A stretch of 64,000 bases of DNA from Zopfochytrium polystomum. Its lineage: Eukaryota; Chytridiomycota; Chytridiomycetes; Chytridiales; Chytridiaceae. A program made the translations under genes and the position numbers. Where the stretch lies: NCBI GenBank assembly GCA_025765615.1, contig JAIVFJ010000240.1, forward strand, positions 1 through 64,000. The letters are read 5' to 3'. Shown piece by piece: positions 43,701-54,745 of the stretch (position 1 is its first letter; every line of letters starts with the position of its first letter). Below the pieces are notes generated by a model. The model made no database searches. It saw only the letters and a list, made by a program, of their open reading frames with translations, and was not told where the DNA came from.

Positions 43701-44372
43701 TGCGGGACTTTCTGCTTTTCGATGCAGTTCATTGTGCTCATGGACCTGATCGGCACGGCCATTCTTCCAATCTCGCTGCTCCTCCTGTACTACATGATCT
43801 ATGTCGCCATCTTCCAGACCCACTACGTTGCATCCGAGGCGGCCACGTACTCCAACACGATCCTGCTTGTCGGCGTATTGTTCATGCCGGCGTTCCTGGT
43901 GGTGCTCGTGTCGCGCAAAATGTCTCTGATCATGTGGATGCTGCTGTACCTGGTCGCGCTTCCGATCTGGCAGTTTGTGCTGCCTCTCTACGCGTTCTGG
44001 AACTTTGACGACTTTTCGTGGGGCGCGACGCGGCAGGTGGCCGGTGCGGGCAAGGACACGGGACACGGCGAGAGTGGCGGGGCCGACGACCGGTTCGACC
44101 CAGCGAGTGTGCCGTTCCGAAAGTGGGAAGAGTACGAGGTCGAGTGGCGGCAGCGGGTCAACACGCAGCGGCTGGCCATCAAGCGGGCGGCCGACGCTGC
44201 CGCGGCGGGCGGGCGGGACAGCCCGGCGCTGTCGGTGCCGTCCTCGGGGTACCACCACGGCGCGCCGCGGCTCCGCTCGCGGCTGTCTGGGCTGAGTCTC
44301 GGCACCACCATGACTGACGGCACGGTCGACTCTGCCAGTGCGAGTCCATTTGAGGATATCGACTTTGAGTAA
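40734..44372 (+). CDS. chitin synthase, class IV (Chs3-like, division 2)
   Basis: Five exons (40734-41475, 41553-42746, 42818-43008, 43066-43409, 43469-44372; phases agree) give 1,124 aa. The Ser/Pro-rich N-tail is followed by two hydrophobic segments around residues 170-240. A Cys-containing extracellular-type region ([20 protein letters not shown]) and another membrane segment come next, then the GT2 core. Catalytic landmarks are [15 protein letters not shown] (metal-binding Asp), [11 protein letters not shown] (ED base) and [12 protein letters not shown] (QRRRW). Several membrane helices and a low-complexity tail end the protein. There is no myosin motor, so it is not class V/VII. Reaction: UDP-GlcNAc added to chitin at the plasma membrane. 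Class assignment is by layout and motif wording. Confidence 0.93.
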
Positions 44373-45224
44373 AGGGGGTGGCAGGAGGTGTGGTGGGGAG
44401 CGAGTCGCTGAAGCTGGCGAGGGTTGGATTTTATGTTTTTCTTTGATATGGACATTCATTCGTTTCGCTTGACACCTATTTTTTTTTTCCAGACCGCCAC
44501 TCGCCCCATCTTCGCCCTAACGAGAGCACCCCTGTTATTCCGACTTTTATTCTTTCGCTCCCTTTTTTCCTTGTTATTGTTGGCCGACCCGACCACGCCC
44601 ACTTCAAAAATGGCAACACGAACAAGAGGATCCCCCTGCCACGCTAGCCGCCATATTATTTTCTTTTTTTTTTCTTTTTTTTTTTTTTTCTTGTCCTTTC
44701 CACCCAACCCTTTTTACTTTTCATCTGCGCAGCGTGACTCTCTCTTGTTATCCTTATGTGATTTCACTCACTCGCTCTCTACGTGCTTTTTGTCGTTGTT
44801 GCTGTCCTTGCTCTTGTCCGTCCGTCGCACACTCTTCTCCCTCTCTTCTTCTCGTTGTTCTATTTTTCGGCTCCCCCCTTCTCTTTCCCACCCCCCTTTT
44901 GAAGAATCCAAGCGAGAGACGGGCTTGCGATTCCTTTCTTTGGCCCACCCACCTCTACCCTCCCCCTGAGAATGAAGACTTGAATTTGAACGCGGGTGGG
45001 AGGGAGCCGGAACACGCAGAACATCCAGCTTTCTTTGAGACACACAAACAAGGGGGAGAAAAGTGATTATTTGAAGTTTGGGACTGCCCCACCCGGCGTG
45101 TGCTTCGTCGAATTTGATTGGTGGGAGCGAATTTTTATTTTTTCATTTTCAGTGTGGCAGTGGTGGCGTCACAGCCGCAGTCGCAGTCCTCAGCCCCCAG
45201 TCCCCAGTCCATCCCAGAAGAGTC
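44373..45224. other. T-rich intergenic region, no gene seen
   Basis: Strongly pyrimidine-biased DNA with several T runs (for example 44665-44690). The long Phe/Leu/Ser frames here follow from the base bias. Confidence 0.6.
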
Positions 45225-47389
45225 ATGAACATCAACGGCTTCATTTCACAGGCAAGTGTGCAAGGCGTCGAGTCGCCATCGGCGGGCAGCCCCCTCCACT
45301 GCCCGCGCCGCACCCACCCCTCCCACGATCCCGCTTCTTTCTACCTTCCGACCGATCGATCACTCGCGCGCTTGATCCTCCTGCGCTTGAGTTTGCTCGC
45401 TCACCACCCCCGCTATCGATCTGATCTACTCCCGCGCGCTTCTTGCATGCCCTTCACTCCTCATCCTTTACCTGAAAAAGAGTGACTGACTGGCTTACTT
45501 GACCTCCTCTGTCAACAAACACATCACAACCCCACCATACACACAGATCGACAACACAATCAACAGCGCGCTCGGCCGCAGACCAAACGGCTCCACCATC
45601 ACTACCTACTACGCTCCATCGCAACAAGCCCCGCCACAGCCAATCTACGGCCAGCAGCCGTCCTACCCCGCCGTCTACGGCGGGAACCCGTATCCTGCCT
45701 ACGCTGGCGCGGGTGCCCAGCAGCCGCCGCGCCCCTACCAGACAAACAACTTTAGCAACGGCCAGACCCCCAACTATGGCTACCCGCAGCCCGTCCCCTC
45801 TCAGATCCCGCCTCTCAAGTACCCGACGCCGTACCCGGGCCCTCAGCCGCAGCCGGCAGTGCCTGTAGCCGCTTACCCGGTCATGCCCGCACCGCAACAA
45901 CCCTTCTACAATGCGCCGGCTCCACAGCCACACTTTGCACCGCCACAGCACCCAAACTACCCGTCGTACTTTCCGACCCCGCCGCATCCGCAACCGCCGC
46001 AGGCGCAGCCTGCTTTCTCGCCGCCGATGAAGCCGCAGCCAACGTTTGGCGGATACCCGGGAACTTGGCCCGGTCCCGGCGGTCACGTGCCGCCCCAGCC
46101 ACCGACGGGAGCGGGTTACCCGACTCCGGGCGGTCCGCCGCATCCCCAGCCCGGTCCCGCGGGTTATGGCCAGCCCCACCCGCCCCCCGCCACAACAGCT
46201 GCACCCGCAACCAGGAGTCGGCCAACCGAACTACGGGTACTCGCCCCAGCCGCCGCCCCAGCCGCATCACCATCAAACGCTGCCAAACCCGCATCACTAC
46301 GGAGGGTACCAGCAGCCCGCTTTTCCTGCACCCGCTGCCGCCGCCACCGTCGGTGCTGCCGCAGCGGTCGGCGCAGCTGCCGCAGTTGCCGTGGGCGCTG
46401 CGACCATGACTCACGGCTCGGCCCAGTCCCCGCAGCAAGGGTACGGGCAGCCGATCCCGGCACCGGGGGCGGTCGGAGCAGGTAATGTGGCCGGTGGGGA
46501 AGCAAAGAAAGAGGAAGCCGAGAAGCTTGAGGGGTGGATGGCGCAGCTCGCGCTGGAGGCGGACGCGGCCGGGTCCGCTCCCCCGCCGCCCGCATACGAC
46601 CCGAAATGGGCGACGGGCGGACTCGACTTCGGCGCTCCTGCGCCGGCGGCCCCTGCGACCCACGACCAAAAGGCGGGCGCGTACGTTGCGAACGCAGCCG
46701 TCGGCGGCGGAGACAGCAACGGCGGAGCCAGCAGCGGCTCAGGTTACGCCGCCGCAACCGACTCGGGACGGCTGGCGGGGTCGTCACAGCCCGCGAGCGA
46801 CGGGAAGGCTCCGTTCAGGGACCCTGGGGCGTCGTTCGACGCGGCCATGGCTTCATTGGGCTCCTCTTCCAGCTCCTCATCTTCTTCGTATTCGTCGTCG
46901 TCCTCATCGAGCGCCTCACAGCAGCAGCACCAATACAACCACGGCCCAGCAGCCCCGGAAACCGACGCGGGCCGGCTGCAGGCCTCGGCCCTGCCCGCCG
47001 GCGACTACAAGGCCGAATACCGCCCGGGCGCGTCGCTCGACGCCCTCCTGTCCTCCTCCTCCTCCAACCCCGCTTCTTCGTCGTCGTCCTCTTCCTCAAC
47101 ATCGTCTCCCGACTCCGCCTCCCCGGCCGCCGCGACCGCCGTGTCTCCGCCCCCCGCACCGCCCACCGCCGCCCCCACCTGCACAAACTGCCACGCGCCC
47201 TTGATACCCGGCGCCAACTTTTGCACAACGTGCTTTGCGGGGGCGAGCGCGGCCGAGCCCGCGCATGCGCCCGCGACTTCTTCCGCTGCAACGGCGGCTG
47301 CGGCGCCAGCGCCGGGGTCCCAGACCAACCGGTGGCATCAGGTCGTGGCGGCGGCGGTGAGCAACGCGGCGAACGCGGAGACGCATTAA
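45225..47389 (+). CDS. Pro/Gln/Tyr-rich protein with C-terminal zinc-ribbon-like motif (one frameshift)
   Basis: Exon 1 (45225-45251) encodes MNINGFISQ and joins exon 2 at 45547 in phase 0. The intron has a textbook GC donor (CAG/GCAAGT). The N-terminal half is a Pro/Gln/Tyr/Gly-rich repeat region. At a run of six C (46183-46188) the frame shifts by one base: the upstream frame loses the Pro/Gln pattern, while the next frame continues it (QQLHPQPGVGQPNYG) to the end. The downstream part has acidic and Ser-rich stretches, two related GxxFD/SxDAxxxSL-type blocks (DPGASFDAAMASLGS and RPGASLDALLSS), and a CxxC-x(11)-CxxC pair (CTNCHAPLIPGANFCTTC). I do not recognise the family. The frameshift may be an assembly error. 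Confidence 0.7.
45252..45546 (+). other. GC-AG intron with consensus donor
   Basis: The exon ends CAG and the intron begins GCAAGTGTG, the preferred GC-intron donor context. The acceptor is ACACACAG. Both junctions are phase 0. Confidence 0.7.
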
Positions 47390-47739
47390 AAGAGAATTGG
47401 AGCGCGGGCCGTCATTTTTCTTTCGCCTTCACCTGCTGTATCGGTTTGCATTTCTTCTATTTCCTCTTTCTGTTCGTCGCGAACGTGAACCTCCCCGTCT
47501 CGATCTGCGTGGTCGTCTCAAAGCTCAGGGCCCCATAACCCTGCCTGTCGCCCAAAGAACAAAGAGAAAAGAGTGATCAGCGCATTATTATTGAAGGAGT
47601 CTCCCCTCCCCCCTTTCCCCGTCACCTCGTAAGCCCTGAGCGGCAAAACCTTTCCGTCCCGCACCAACCTTCGTCCGTTCCTCTGGTCCCTGATTGGCTG
47701 CGTCCGCGATCTGCGAATTATCTCATTTCATTTTCACTT

Positions 47740-47772
<33 letters not shown>

Positions 47773-47863
47773 CTGTGCGGGCTCTTTCAAAAAGGTGTTC
47801 GAGGGGTGCGCAAGCGGGGAACTTGGAAGCGAATGCAGTTTCCGTTTAGCGGGGAATTACTTT

Positions 47864-47906
<43 letters not shown>

Positions 47907-48205
47907 GCTGCAACAGTTTCGTCGTGGCGGCGAATGGAGTGAGGGGAGATGGCCAGCGCACGTGGCATTTCATTCGCCCAGTCCTTCACGTCCCTATCAG
48001 TTGCACGGGGTATACTATATAAAGTGGAGAGCCAATCCCATGGTTCAATTTGACAAACTCTGCCGTTCCCCAAGACTTTGGCTTTTTCAAAAACTTTCGC
48101 AAAATTTTTGGTGGTTTTTTGTTTTTTTTGACGATGCTCCCAGTTTTCCCCGTTTTGGACTGATAGCTAATTTTTAAGGAGGTGTGTTCGTTCCCCCCTC
48201 GCGAT
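47390..48205. other. intergenic region with two long T runs and a TATA-like box
   Basis: Poly-T at 47742-47770 and 47863-47905. TATATAAA at 48016-48023 lies about 185 bases before the transposase ATG and could be its promoter or lie just outside the element. No gene seen. Confidence 0.5.
47863..47905. repeat. poly-T run
   Basis: Roughly 43 consecutive T, the longest homopolymer in the window. Its true length is uncertain in any sequencing technology. Confidence 0.85.
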
Positions 48206-49707
48206 ATGCCTCGCTCACGCAGAATTCGTGAAAAACATAGCAAAACAAAAAAGAAGTTGGGACCTGTTTTTCAAACTCTCAGCAAGATGCTGGCCATCGC
48301 CATCGAGCAGCTTGCCCTTCCTTTATGCAATAGGATGGTCAAAACTGCAGTTTGGCCATCATCACTTTCTGGATCAATGTGGCTGGATGAGATACACCAG
48401 AGCCACAGAGCTACAGAGCACGAATGCATGAGAACCTATGGATGGATGTTTCAGCGTTTGAGTAAGCAACCTGGCCCATCGTCCTTCCTCCTCAATATCT
48501 GGTTCCTCTCACAATGATGCTTCAAGTCATCTCTTGGATAAACTGCAATCGACAGGCAAACTTCCCAAGACCCGTTGACCTGTTACAAGCAAAATCAGGA
48601 ACAAGTGGCAATCTTCCTGTACACCTGCTGCAGAAACCTGTCCAACCGGCTTGTTCAGGAACGATTTCAACGATCAGGTGACACAGTCTCTCACTCCATT
48701 CGAGGCGTAATCTGGGCGTTGAAGGCGCTATCAAAGGAGTACGTAAAGCTCCCAAGTGGGTCTGCCCCAATGCCCTCTGAGATCGCAAACAATCCAAAAC
48801 TGTTCCTGTACTTTAAGGATTGCACTGGTGAGGACTTCGGCGATCAGACTGTTCTTTATATTCTTTTCAAGGAGCGCTTGACGGATCCCACATTTCAGCC
48901 TGTGTGGATGAGGCGCAGTCAGTTCCCTGGAGGAACCGAAAAGGTGCTCTCAGCCAAAACGTACTCGCTGCTTGTGGGTTTGATATGGTTTTTCAGTATG
49001 TTTGTGCTGGGTGGGAAGGCAGCACGCACGATTCACAGGTACAGATATTTTCATCTGAAGAACGTCACCCAACTTTTCTTTTTTCCTCCACAGGTACTGG
49101 ATGATGCAAGAAGCGACGATTTCAGCATTCCTCCTGGCAAATTTTATCTCGCTGATGCTGGATATGCGTTGTCGACTGTGCCTTACCAAGGTATTAGATA
49201 CCACCTAAAAGAATTTGCCCAAGGGTCTGAGCCGTGAGGCTGCGCAGCTAATATGTCACGTCCATCCCTAGTGTGAAGGATTATAAGGAGCTTTTTAACT
49301 TGCATCACGCAACGGCTCGCAACGTGATTGAACGCATTTTTGGTGCTTTGAAGATCTGGTTTCCAATCCTGTCCCACATGCATCCATTCAGTATTCAAGT
49401 GCAGCGTTACCCCGTTTTGGCTCATTTTGTTCTGTTTAACTTTATCTGTATTGAGCAACTGACAGATTCGTTCAACGAGGGCGATGATGAAGATGAAGGC
49501 TCCGCAGATGTCGTGGAGGAGCTGGAGGACGACTCCAGTGCCGACGAATCCATTGATTATTCTGCTGCAGCCCATGCACCAGATACAATTGCCAAAGCCA
49601 TGTGGAAAGATTATGAAAAGATTCTGACTGCCACCGACAAAGATGAAACAAGTTTGGCACATGCTTTATTTACTTCACTCAACGATCTACCAACATGTTC
49701 CAAATAA
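48206..49707 (+). CDS. PIF/Harbinger (HARBI1-like) DDE transposase
   Basis: Multi-exon nuclease. ATG at 48206 (MPRSRRIREKHSK). An early block is EQVAIFLYTCCRNLSNRLVQ (about 48600-48655), then RGVIWALKALSKEYVKLP. Resolved exon edges are 48827/48872, 49038/49094 and 49233/49272, each phase-consistent. The DDE residues are in ALDGSHI (Asp at 48880-48882), LADAGY (Asp near 49154) and NVIERIFG (Glu at 49330). SVPWRNRKG and YHLKEF are also typical of the family. An acidic C-terminal tail ends at 49707. All three catalytic residues are kept and I see no forced disruption, so the gene may be functional. The first exon junction (about 48460-48555) is unresolved. Family knowledge: needs the Myb/SANT partner for DNA binding and nuclear import. 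Confidence 0.82.
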
Positions 49708-50120
49708 ACTACACGCAAAGTGCATCACCATGGAAGCCAAGAAAAATATCCATATACGTAAGGTTTGCAGAAAGCGCTTGGCAGCATCATAAACCTCAAA
49801 CAGATGAAGGAACTGGCGTGAGGGGTCAGAATCATCAGTCCGAAGGAGGCTTTGCAGGATGGAGCCTGCACATACAGAGTTTGATGACCGCGTAATGAAT
49901 GTTGGAAATGGTGCCATGGATTGCTCTACTGTCTCACTCAGTCCTGATACAGTTTCCTTAAACTCTACTAGTGCGTTACGAAACTCACTGATAGTTTCAA
50001 CTGTGTTGACTTTTAAACCTTCTTTTCTCTCCTTTTCTCTTTCTTGCTCTCTTAGTTGGTTTGTCTGCACACTGATCATGCCTCCCTCTCTATTTATGCC
50101 ATTTTCTATGTCACATGCAG

Positions 50121-50259
50121 TGTGGGAGAATCTTCGTCTCATCCGCGCGTGCAGGTTTGTGATTGCGCCCTCCTTTCTCGTCACTGTCCCCCGATGTCCC
50201 TCTCTCGTCATCCTTCCTCAATATATGTGGGAGAATCTTCGTCTCATCCGCGCGTGCAG
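50121..50259. repeat. 34-bp perfect direct repeat, 105-bp spacing
   Basis: Bases 50121-50154 are identical to 50226-50259. The offset of 105 bases is a multiple of three. Both copies lie in the 3' half of the transposon partner gene region, and on the minus strand encode the same RMRRRFSH peptide. Probably a small internal duplication. Confidence 0.8.
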
Positions 50260-51350
50260 CTCCTCCCGATTCTCAACAAACTGTTTTCCCTTCTCCTGCT
50301 TTGTGCAATTGTTTCAGCCTTTCCCCAACCGCCACCTCCGACCCACTTTTGCTTGTAGATTTTTTTTGATGGTAGATGCTGTTTCGTTGGCTCTGTGGGT
50401 GGCTCAGCCACACTCGTTGACTCGTCTGCTGCTTGGGCCCGCTCCTGGCTGCTCTCATCCGCAATCTCTTTGTCGATCTCGTTCTTGATCTCGTTGCTGA
50501 CATCATCCTCAAACAACTCAGAATCGTCGGAGTCATCCATCACATCCTGTCCAGTCCCTTTCGCGAGTGAACCAACAGCAGTCGTCCCACTAAAGACTTG
50601 GCTCATGAGCTGAAAATGTTCGAGGCCTTGATCTGCGATCTTTTGATACATCCTTCTCTTCTTTTTGTCCATGGGCTGGGTTGATCATTAGTAAGAATTC
50701 AATATCAGGTTTTGGAGATGAGCTTTCTTTCAAAACGAATCAATGACCTTTCTTTTCGCAATTGGCTTATTTGCTTCATCGTCCCAGCCAAAGCCACTCA
50801 AACCTTTCATTTCATTGCCACCTTCCATCTTTTGGCAAGACTTGATCAGTGCAATGCAAGGTGTGAAGAAAATCCCTTACTTCCTTTTAAGTTCCTGGAA
50901 CTTTGCTTACAGCTTCGTCACTGTGACGATGGAGTTCGCCTTGAACTTCGCTTTGCAGCTGTCCCTGACAACGTTCCACGCTTCATCCTTGAAAGTGCCA
51001 CCAGCTCGCTTCCCCTCCTTCGCTTGTTGAAGCAGGCACTGCAGCATGTAGCTAATTTTTTCGAAGTCCAGGTCATCCTTGCAGTCGAACTGCCTGTTGT
51101 CCCTTCAGCGTCGCAGTTGTCATTGTCATTTGATTCGTCATCATCCGACCTGTCTGAATCAAGAACGGCCTTCTTCTTTCCCTTCTTCGCTGGAGTTGCC
51201 TTGTGAGAAGACAGTGTTGGTGCATCGGACTCTTCTGACTCCTCAACTGCACCTTCTTCCACTTTGTCGCTGCCGCGGATTTTCCTTTCTCAACTATGGT
51301 GGATGACAGCGTCCGATGGAGTTGGCGGATGAGGTGGACATGCTCTGTAA
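50244..51350 (-). pseudogene. Harbinger partner gene, Myb/SANT-like, probably broken
   Basis: Minus strand. An acidic N-terminal frame (51262 downwards) shifts into a frame reading DLDFEKISYMLQCLLQQAKE. This is followed by FKDEAWNVVRDSCKAKFKAN and VTVTKL-stop-AKFQELK, the usual KLKAKFQELK block of fungal Myb/SANT-like transposon proteins. The stop is one base away from Lys. Further on, FGWDDEANKP is the end of the same domain. A second part (50672 downwards) is a charged region rich in Glu, Lys and Ser; more frame continues to about 49690. I count at least one frameshift and one nonsense codon, though unrecognised introns could explain part of this. Expected role if intact: DNA-binding helper of the transposase. 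Confidence 0.6.
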
Positions 51351-51565
51351 TTTTTTAGCTTTTTTTTTTTGGAATTTTTTGCCGTTTTTCCTTCTGGTCG
51401 TCGGGATATTTGCCATCGAAAAATCACAGGCAAAAAAAAACCAAGCAAAAGGGCGCCAGGGGCGCCGAACGGGGCCTTAGTGTGATGAAACTAAAGTTCA
51501 GCAGTGGGCATCATGCTGCCGAAACCTGAAAGAAAAAAAAAACACAGCTGGGTCTGGAACATTTT

Positions 51566-51949
51566 TTAATTCTGCTTCATGGTAAGGCAGAGGTAAAACA
51601 TGCGAGACTGAAAGGCAAGTGAGAAGTTGACTTTCCCGACACATACAGCCGTCGACGGGTACATGGACGCGAGGCCGATCAACATGGCATGTTCGGAGGC
51701 AGGCACCTCGATTTCGATGTAGCTCTTTGACGACTCGGCGAACGCGGAGCCGAACATGGCGGCAAAGTATTCCGACGAGGTCTCCAGCACATTTTTGTGG
51801 GCAAAAACTTGGCGGCCGGTCGGGAGCAGGCGGAGGATGACGTCGCATGTTCGGTAGTCGTCAAAGACCTTTTTGACGTCGGAGGGCGGCTCTGGCGTGC
51901 GCATGAGCTCGCGGAGGCTGCGTGGTGTCGGGTGATTGGCGTCTGTCAT
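51566..51949 (-). CDS. BTB/POZ-like protein A (short, lacks C-terminal part)
   Basis: ATG at 51949 gives 128 aa. The start MTDANHPTPRSLRELM is shared with its neighbours. The BTB core is FDDYRTCDVILRLLPTGR, FAHKNVLETSSEYFAAMF, then AESSKSYIEIEVPASEHAML. It ends soon after the BTB core, whereas the intact sister at 55900-57075 continues for more than 150 residues. Either a downstream intron is unrecognised or the gene is truncated next to the transposon. Family knowledge: BTB domains mediate dimerisation and often link substrates to Cullin-3. First of five related minus-strand copies. Confidence 0.7.
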   Translation of the reverse strand: MTDANHPTPRSLRELMRTPEPPSDVKKVFDDYRTCDVILRLLPTGRQVFAHKNVLETSSEYFAAMFGSAFAESSKSYIEIEVPASEHAMLIGLASMYPSTAVCVGKVNFSLAFQSRMFYLCLTMKQN

Positions 51950-52300
51950 CTTTTTTTTTTTTTTTTTTGGAAATTGGACGATTTGCAACAACCCTCAACT
52001 ATTGGAATATCAATGGTGTCTCCCACGATGACGTCAGATTCCGTTTATGAAAGCTTGAAGCAGGCTTCAGAAAGCTTATCTCTCGGATCACGAAGGTAAC
52101 CCAAGCCTGCCCATCATCATGATGAAGGCTTTGGAGGCCGACGTGCGGAAGACGAGCATTTAATTCTGCCCACGGGCGGGCACTTACTGTGCGCAGTTAA
52201 CTGGTCGTCTAATGTTGTAATGAGTTTGTACATTGCACTTTTATAACGTAATACGGATTGCAAACGCGAAGTCGACGCAGGTTGTGACATTTCATGCATG

Positions 52301-53100
52301 TCAATCCTCAGTCAAGGAGTGGTTAAATAAAAACTGGGTAGGATATTTCCTCCTCCTCGCCAAAATCCCGTCGTTTGGGCAACCGAAACGGAGCGCAGGA
52401 TGGCACGGTCTGCGATGAGAGAAGTTGAAGCAAGAGTTTGCCCTGAACACCTCTTCAAACAGCGCGCCGTGAAGTTCCTGCAACCTGCGCGCCTCTTCCA
52501 GCGACAGCGCTGCGTAGGAAGGTTCCACAGCGAGCTTTTGGGCGAGACTCGCACCGACGGTCGGGTCTGCGGTGCGGCCCCAGGCAGGACGACGTCGAGC
52601 ACTGGGATCGGCGTGGTTGAACGCGTTTTGCGCTTAGAGAGAGAGAATTTTATCAATCCCGAGGAAGATGGAGCAGCGCTCGTCACAAACCTTTTTGGAC
52701 ATCAGCGGAATCAGCGTCTCCTGGATGCCAAGGCTGACGTTTGAGTACACGAAACCGTACGTCGTCACAATTTGCTGCCAATTTTTCTCGAAACTTTGTA
52801 TCGCTTGGTTACGCTGGGACGAGGCGGGGGAGCGGAGGAGGAGCAAGAGCTTGGGGCTTCCAACTACTCACCCACTCACCACTCATGACACAACTCAGTG
52901 ATCTCCCGCAACCCAAGAAAATCGCCCGTAGCCAGCACAAAGTCGCGGTCACCGCCATTGGCAGATCAAATAGAACCACCTTCTTGGATGTTTCACCACA
53001 CGAGGCCGTCGACCTGTGCATGGACGCGAGGCAGATCATCATGGCGAGTTCGGAGGCAGGCACCTCAAATTCTACGTAGCTCTTTGACGATTCGGCCCAG
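52301..53100 (-). pseudogene. BTB/POZ-like copy B', 5' truncated
   Basis: Starts abruptly inside the BTB fold (WAESSKSYVEFEVPASELAM, about 53040-53097) with no room for the first half of the domain. It is followed by the family's middle exon (FEKNWQQIVTTYGFVYSNVS, about 52740-52800) and the C-terminal helical part (LSLEEARRLQELHGALFEEV) ending at 52301. Order matches the intact copy D. Likely a dead fragment from unequal exchange within the array. Confidence 0.7.
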
Positions 53101-53289
53101 GAGGAGATGCACCCCCTTCGTCGATTGCCTACAATGACGTCAAGTCTTACTCTAAATCGATCCCTTTTGATCTTTGTTGACAGTCAAACTTTACAGAAAG
53201 ATGAAATCCGCAACTGCGCTGTTGAAGGCTTGTGATGTCATCGCAACACAAGTGATTGGCACGAGAATGTTTATTGATTCCTAGCTTTC

Positions 53290-54623
53290 AGTTCACAAAT
53301 TAAAATTCCAGAACAAAGTTGTAGCTGCTTGCCGGCTTTGGGGCACACCCTTTGAGGCCAGACCGCTTGTGTCGTCGGGGAGGAGCACCTTGCTGTTCTC
53401 TCAAAGTATATGCGTCGCTGGAGTTAACGGGGGCTGCTTCTGGTCCAGGCTTCGGTTCCTCACACAAAACCGACATTAGAAACTTTGCGGAACATGCCTT
53501 TTCGAACAGCACTCCATATTTATCGTGCAGCGATGCCAGTTCCGACGGGGCGATGAACCAAGTATTTTTTTCACAGTAACTGCAAGCCTTTCAAGTATGG
53601 CCGCAAGTGAAGACGCGTCCACCACGGATCGGCCCCACCACAAAACTGCTTCCAGCTTCGATACGTCCTGCAAAGGCGCAGCTATGTGTTGGCACTGAGA
53701 ACAGGATGAGCATGCATCGCGGACCTTAAAAAATTGTCAACGAAATTGATTGCAATCAATGCAACACACGAACCTGGCTCGGAATAAGCGGAATAAGAGT
53801 CTCCAGCATAAATGTAGTCACCATCGGATAGGCGAAATCGTCAGATTTCACAATGGTTTCCCAGTGAGCTTTAAAACTGGATGCTCGTTTTGCCACAGCC
53901 AATATTAATCAGAGAGAACTTACACTCCTAGGCAGATCCACTTGACGTCATTGAGCTGGAGAAAATCGCTTGTGGCCCTCATACCGAAGAGTCCCTGCCC
54001 ACCACTTCTCTTAAAGTAAGCAACTTGCCCTCCACCATCATCGTCGTTCTCGAAATCTCGATATCATCGACAGATTGATCCGGTCGAAATAATCGATCAC
54101 GCTTCTCGTATGTGAACGCAAGGCAAGCCAGCATTACGAATTCAGACGCCGGCACTTCGATCTCGACGAATACTCGCGACGACTCGGCGAACCCCGATTC
54201 GAATAAGACGCAGAAGTAGTTCGAAGCGGTCGCAAGGATCTGCTTGTGGGCAAAGACGAGGCGACGAGTGGGGAGCAGCGAAAGGATCACCTCGCACGTG
54301 CGGTAGTCGTCAAACGCTCGCGGTGCTTCGGCGGTGGGTTCGGCTGTGCCGAGGAATCGGCGGAGAGCGGTCGGTGTAGGGTGGTCGTCTGCGATCATGG
54401 TGGTTCCTTCTGAGAGTCCATCGAACGATGGGATGCTGGCAGAGACGTTGGGGTTGGACTGCTTCGAGTTCATTGTTTGCTTGGATGTTGCGAGTACCGG
54501 GCTCAGGATGTGGGGGGCCTTGGGCTTCCAAATCAATTTTTGACCAGTTTGGTGTGGAGCTAGCACTGGCAATGCTGGGTTGCATGCTGCGATTTCGGGC
54601 TTAAGCAGTTCAGACGAGAGCAT
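53290..54623 (-). pseudogene. BTB/POZ-like copy B with a homopolymer frameshift
   Basis: ATG at 54623, or by homology an internal one giving MIADDHPTPTALRRFL. A full BTB domain is present (FDDYRTCEVILSLLPTRR, FAHKQILATASNYFCVLFES, VEIEVPASEFVML). The middle exon reads FKAHWETIVKSDDFAYPMVT near 53810-53880, followed by the Cys-containing exon near 53690. At a run of seven T on the plus strand (53565-53571) the frame must gain one base to continue into APSELASLHDKYGVLFEKA, the same block as in copy D. With one extra base the copy would be complete, so either it is very recently dead or the run was miscounted. Confidence 0.72.
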
Positions 54624-54745
54624 ATTCTCGCATGAGGTATTTTATCAATCATCACAATCACCTTGTTACAAAAAAATGAATTAAAATCTGAAAACGGATT
54701 ATTCTCATTATGCATTTGTCACCGCAACCTCCATTCTGACCTATC

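Larger units (their letters stand above)
48206..51350. mobile_element. PIF/Harbinger-type DNA transposon
   Basis: Two convergent genes typical of PIF/Harbinger elements lie here: a DDE nuclease (+) and a Myb/SANT-like partner (-). The termini could not be fixed. Candidate outer sequence on the right is a GC-rich patch with two GGCGCC hexamers near 51450-51465 followed by CGAACGGGGCC. The left flank near 48050-48180 has only loosely similar T-rich DNA (CCGTTCCCC, TTTTGG). No clear terminal inverted repeat or target duplication was confirmed by eye. Confidence 0.75.

Noticed and set aside
51440..51480. Transposon terminal inverted repeat
   Set aside because: The GGCGCC-containing patch looks like a terminus, but no matching inverted sequence was found with confidence on the left side.
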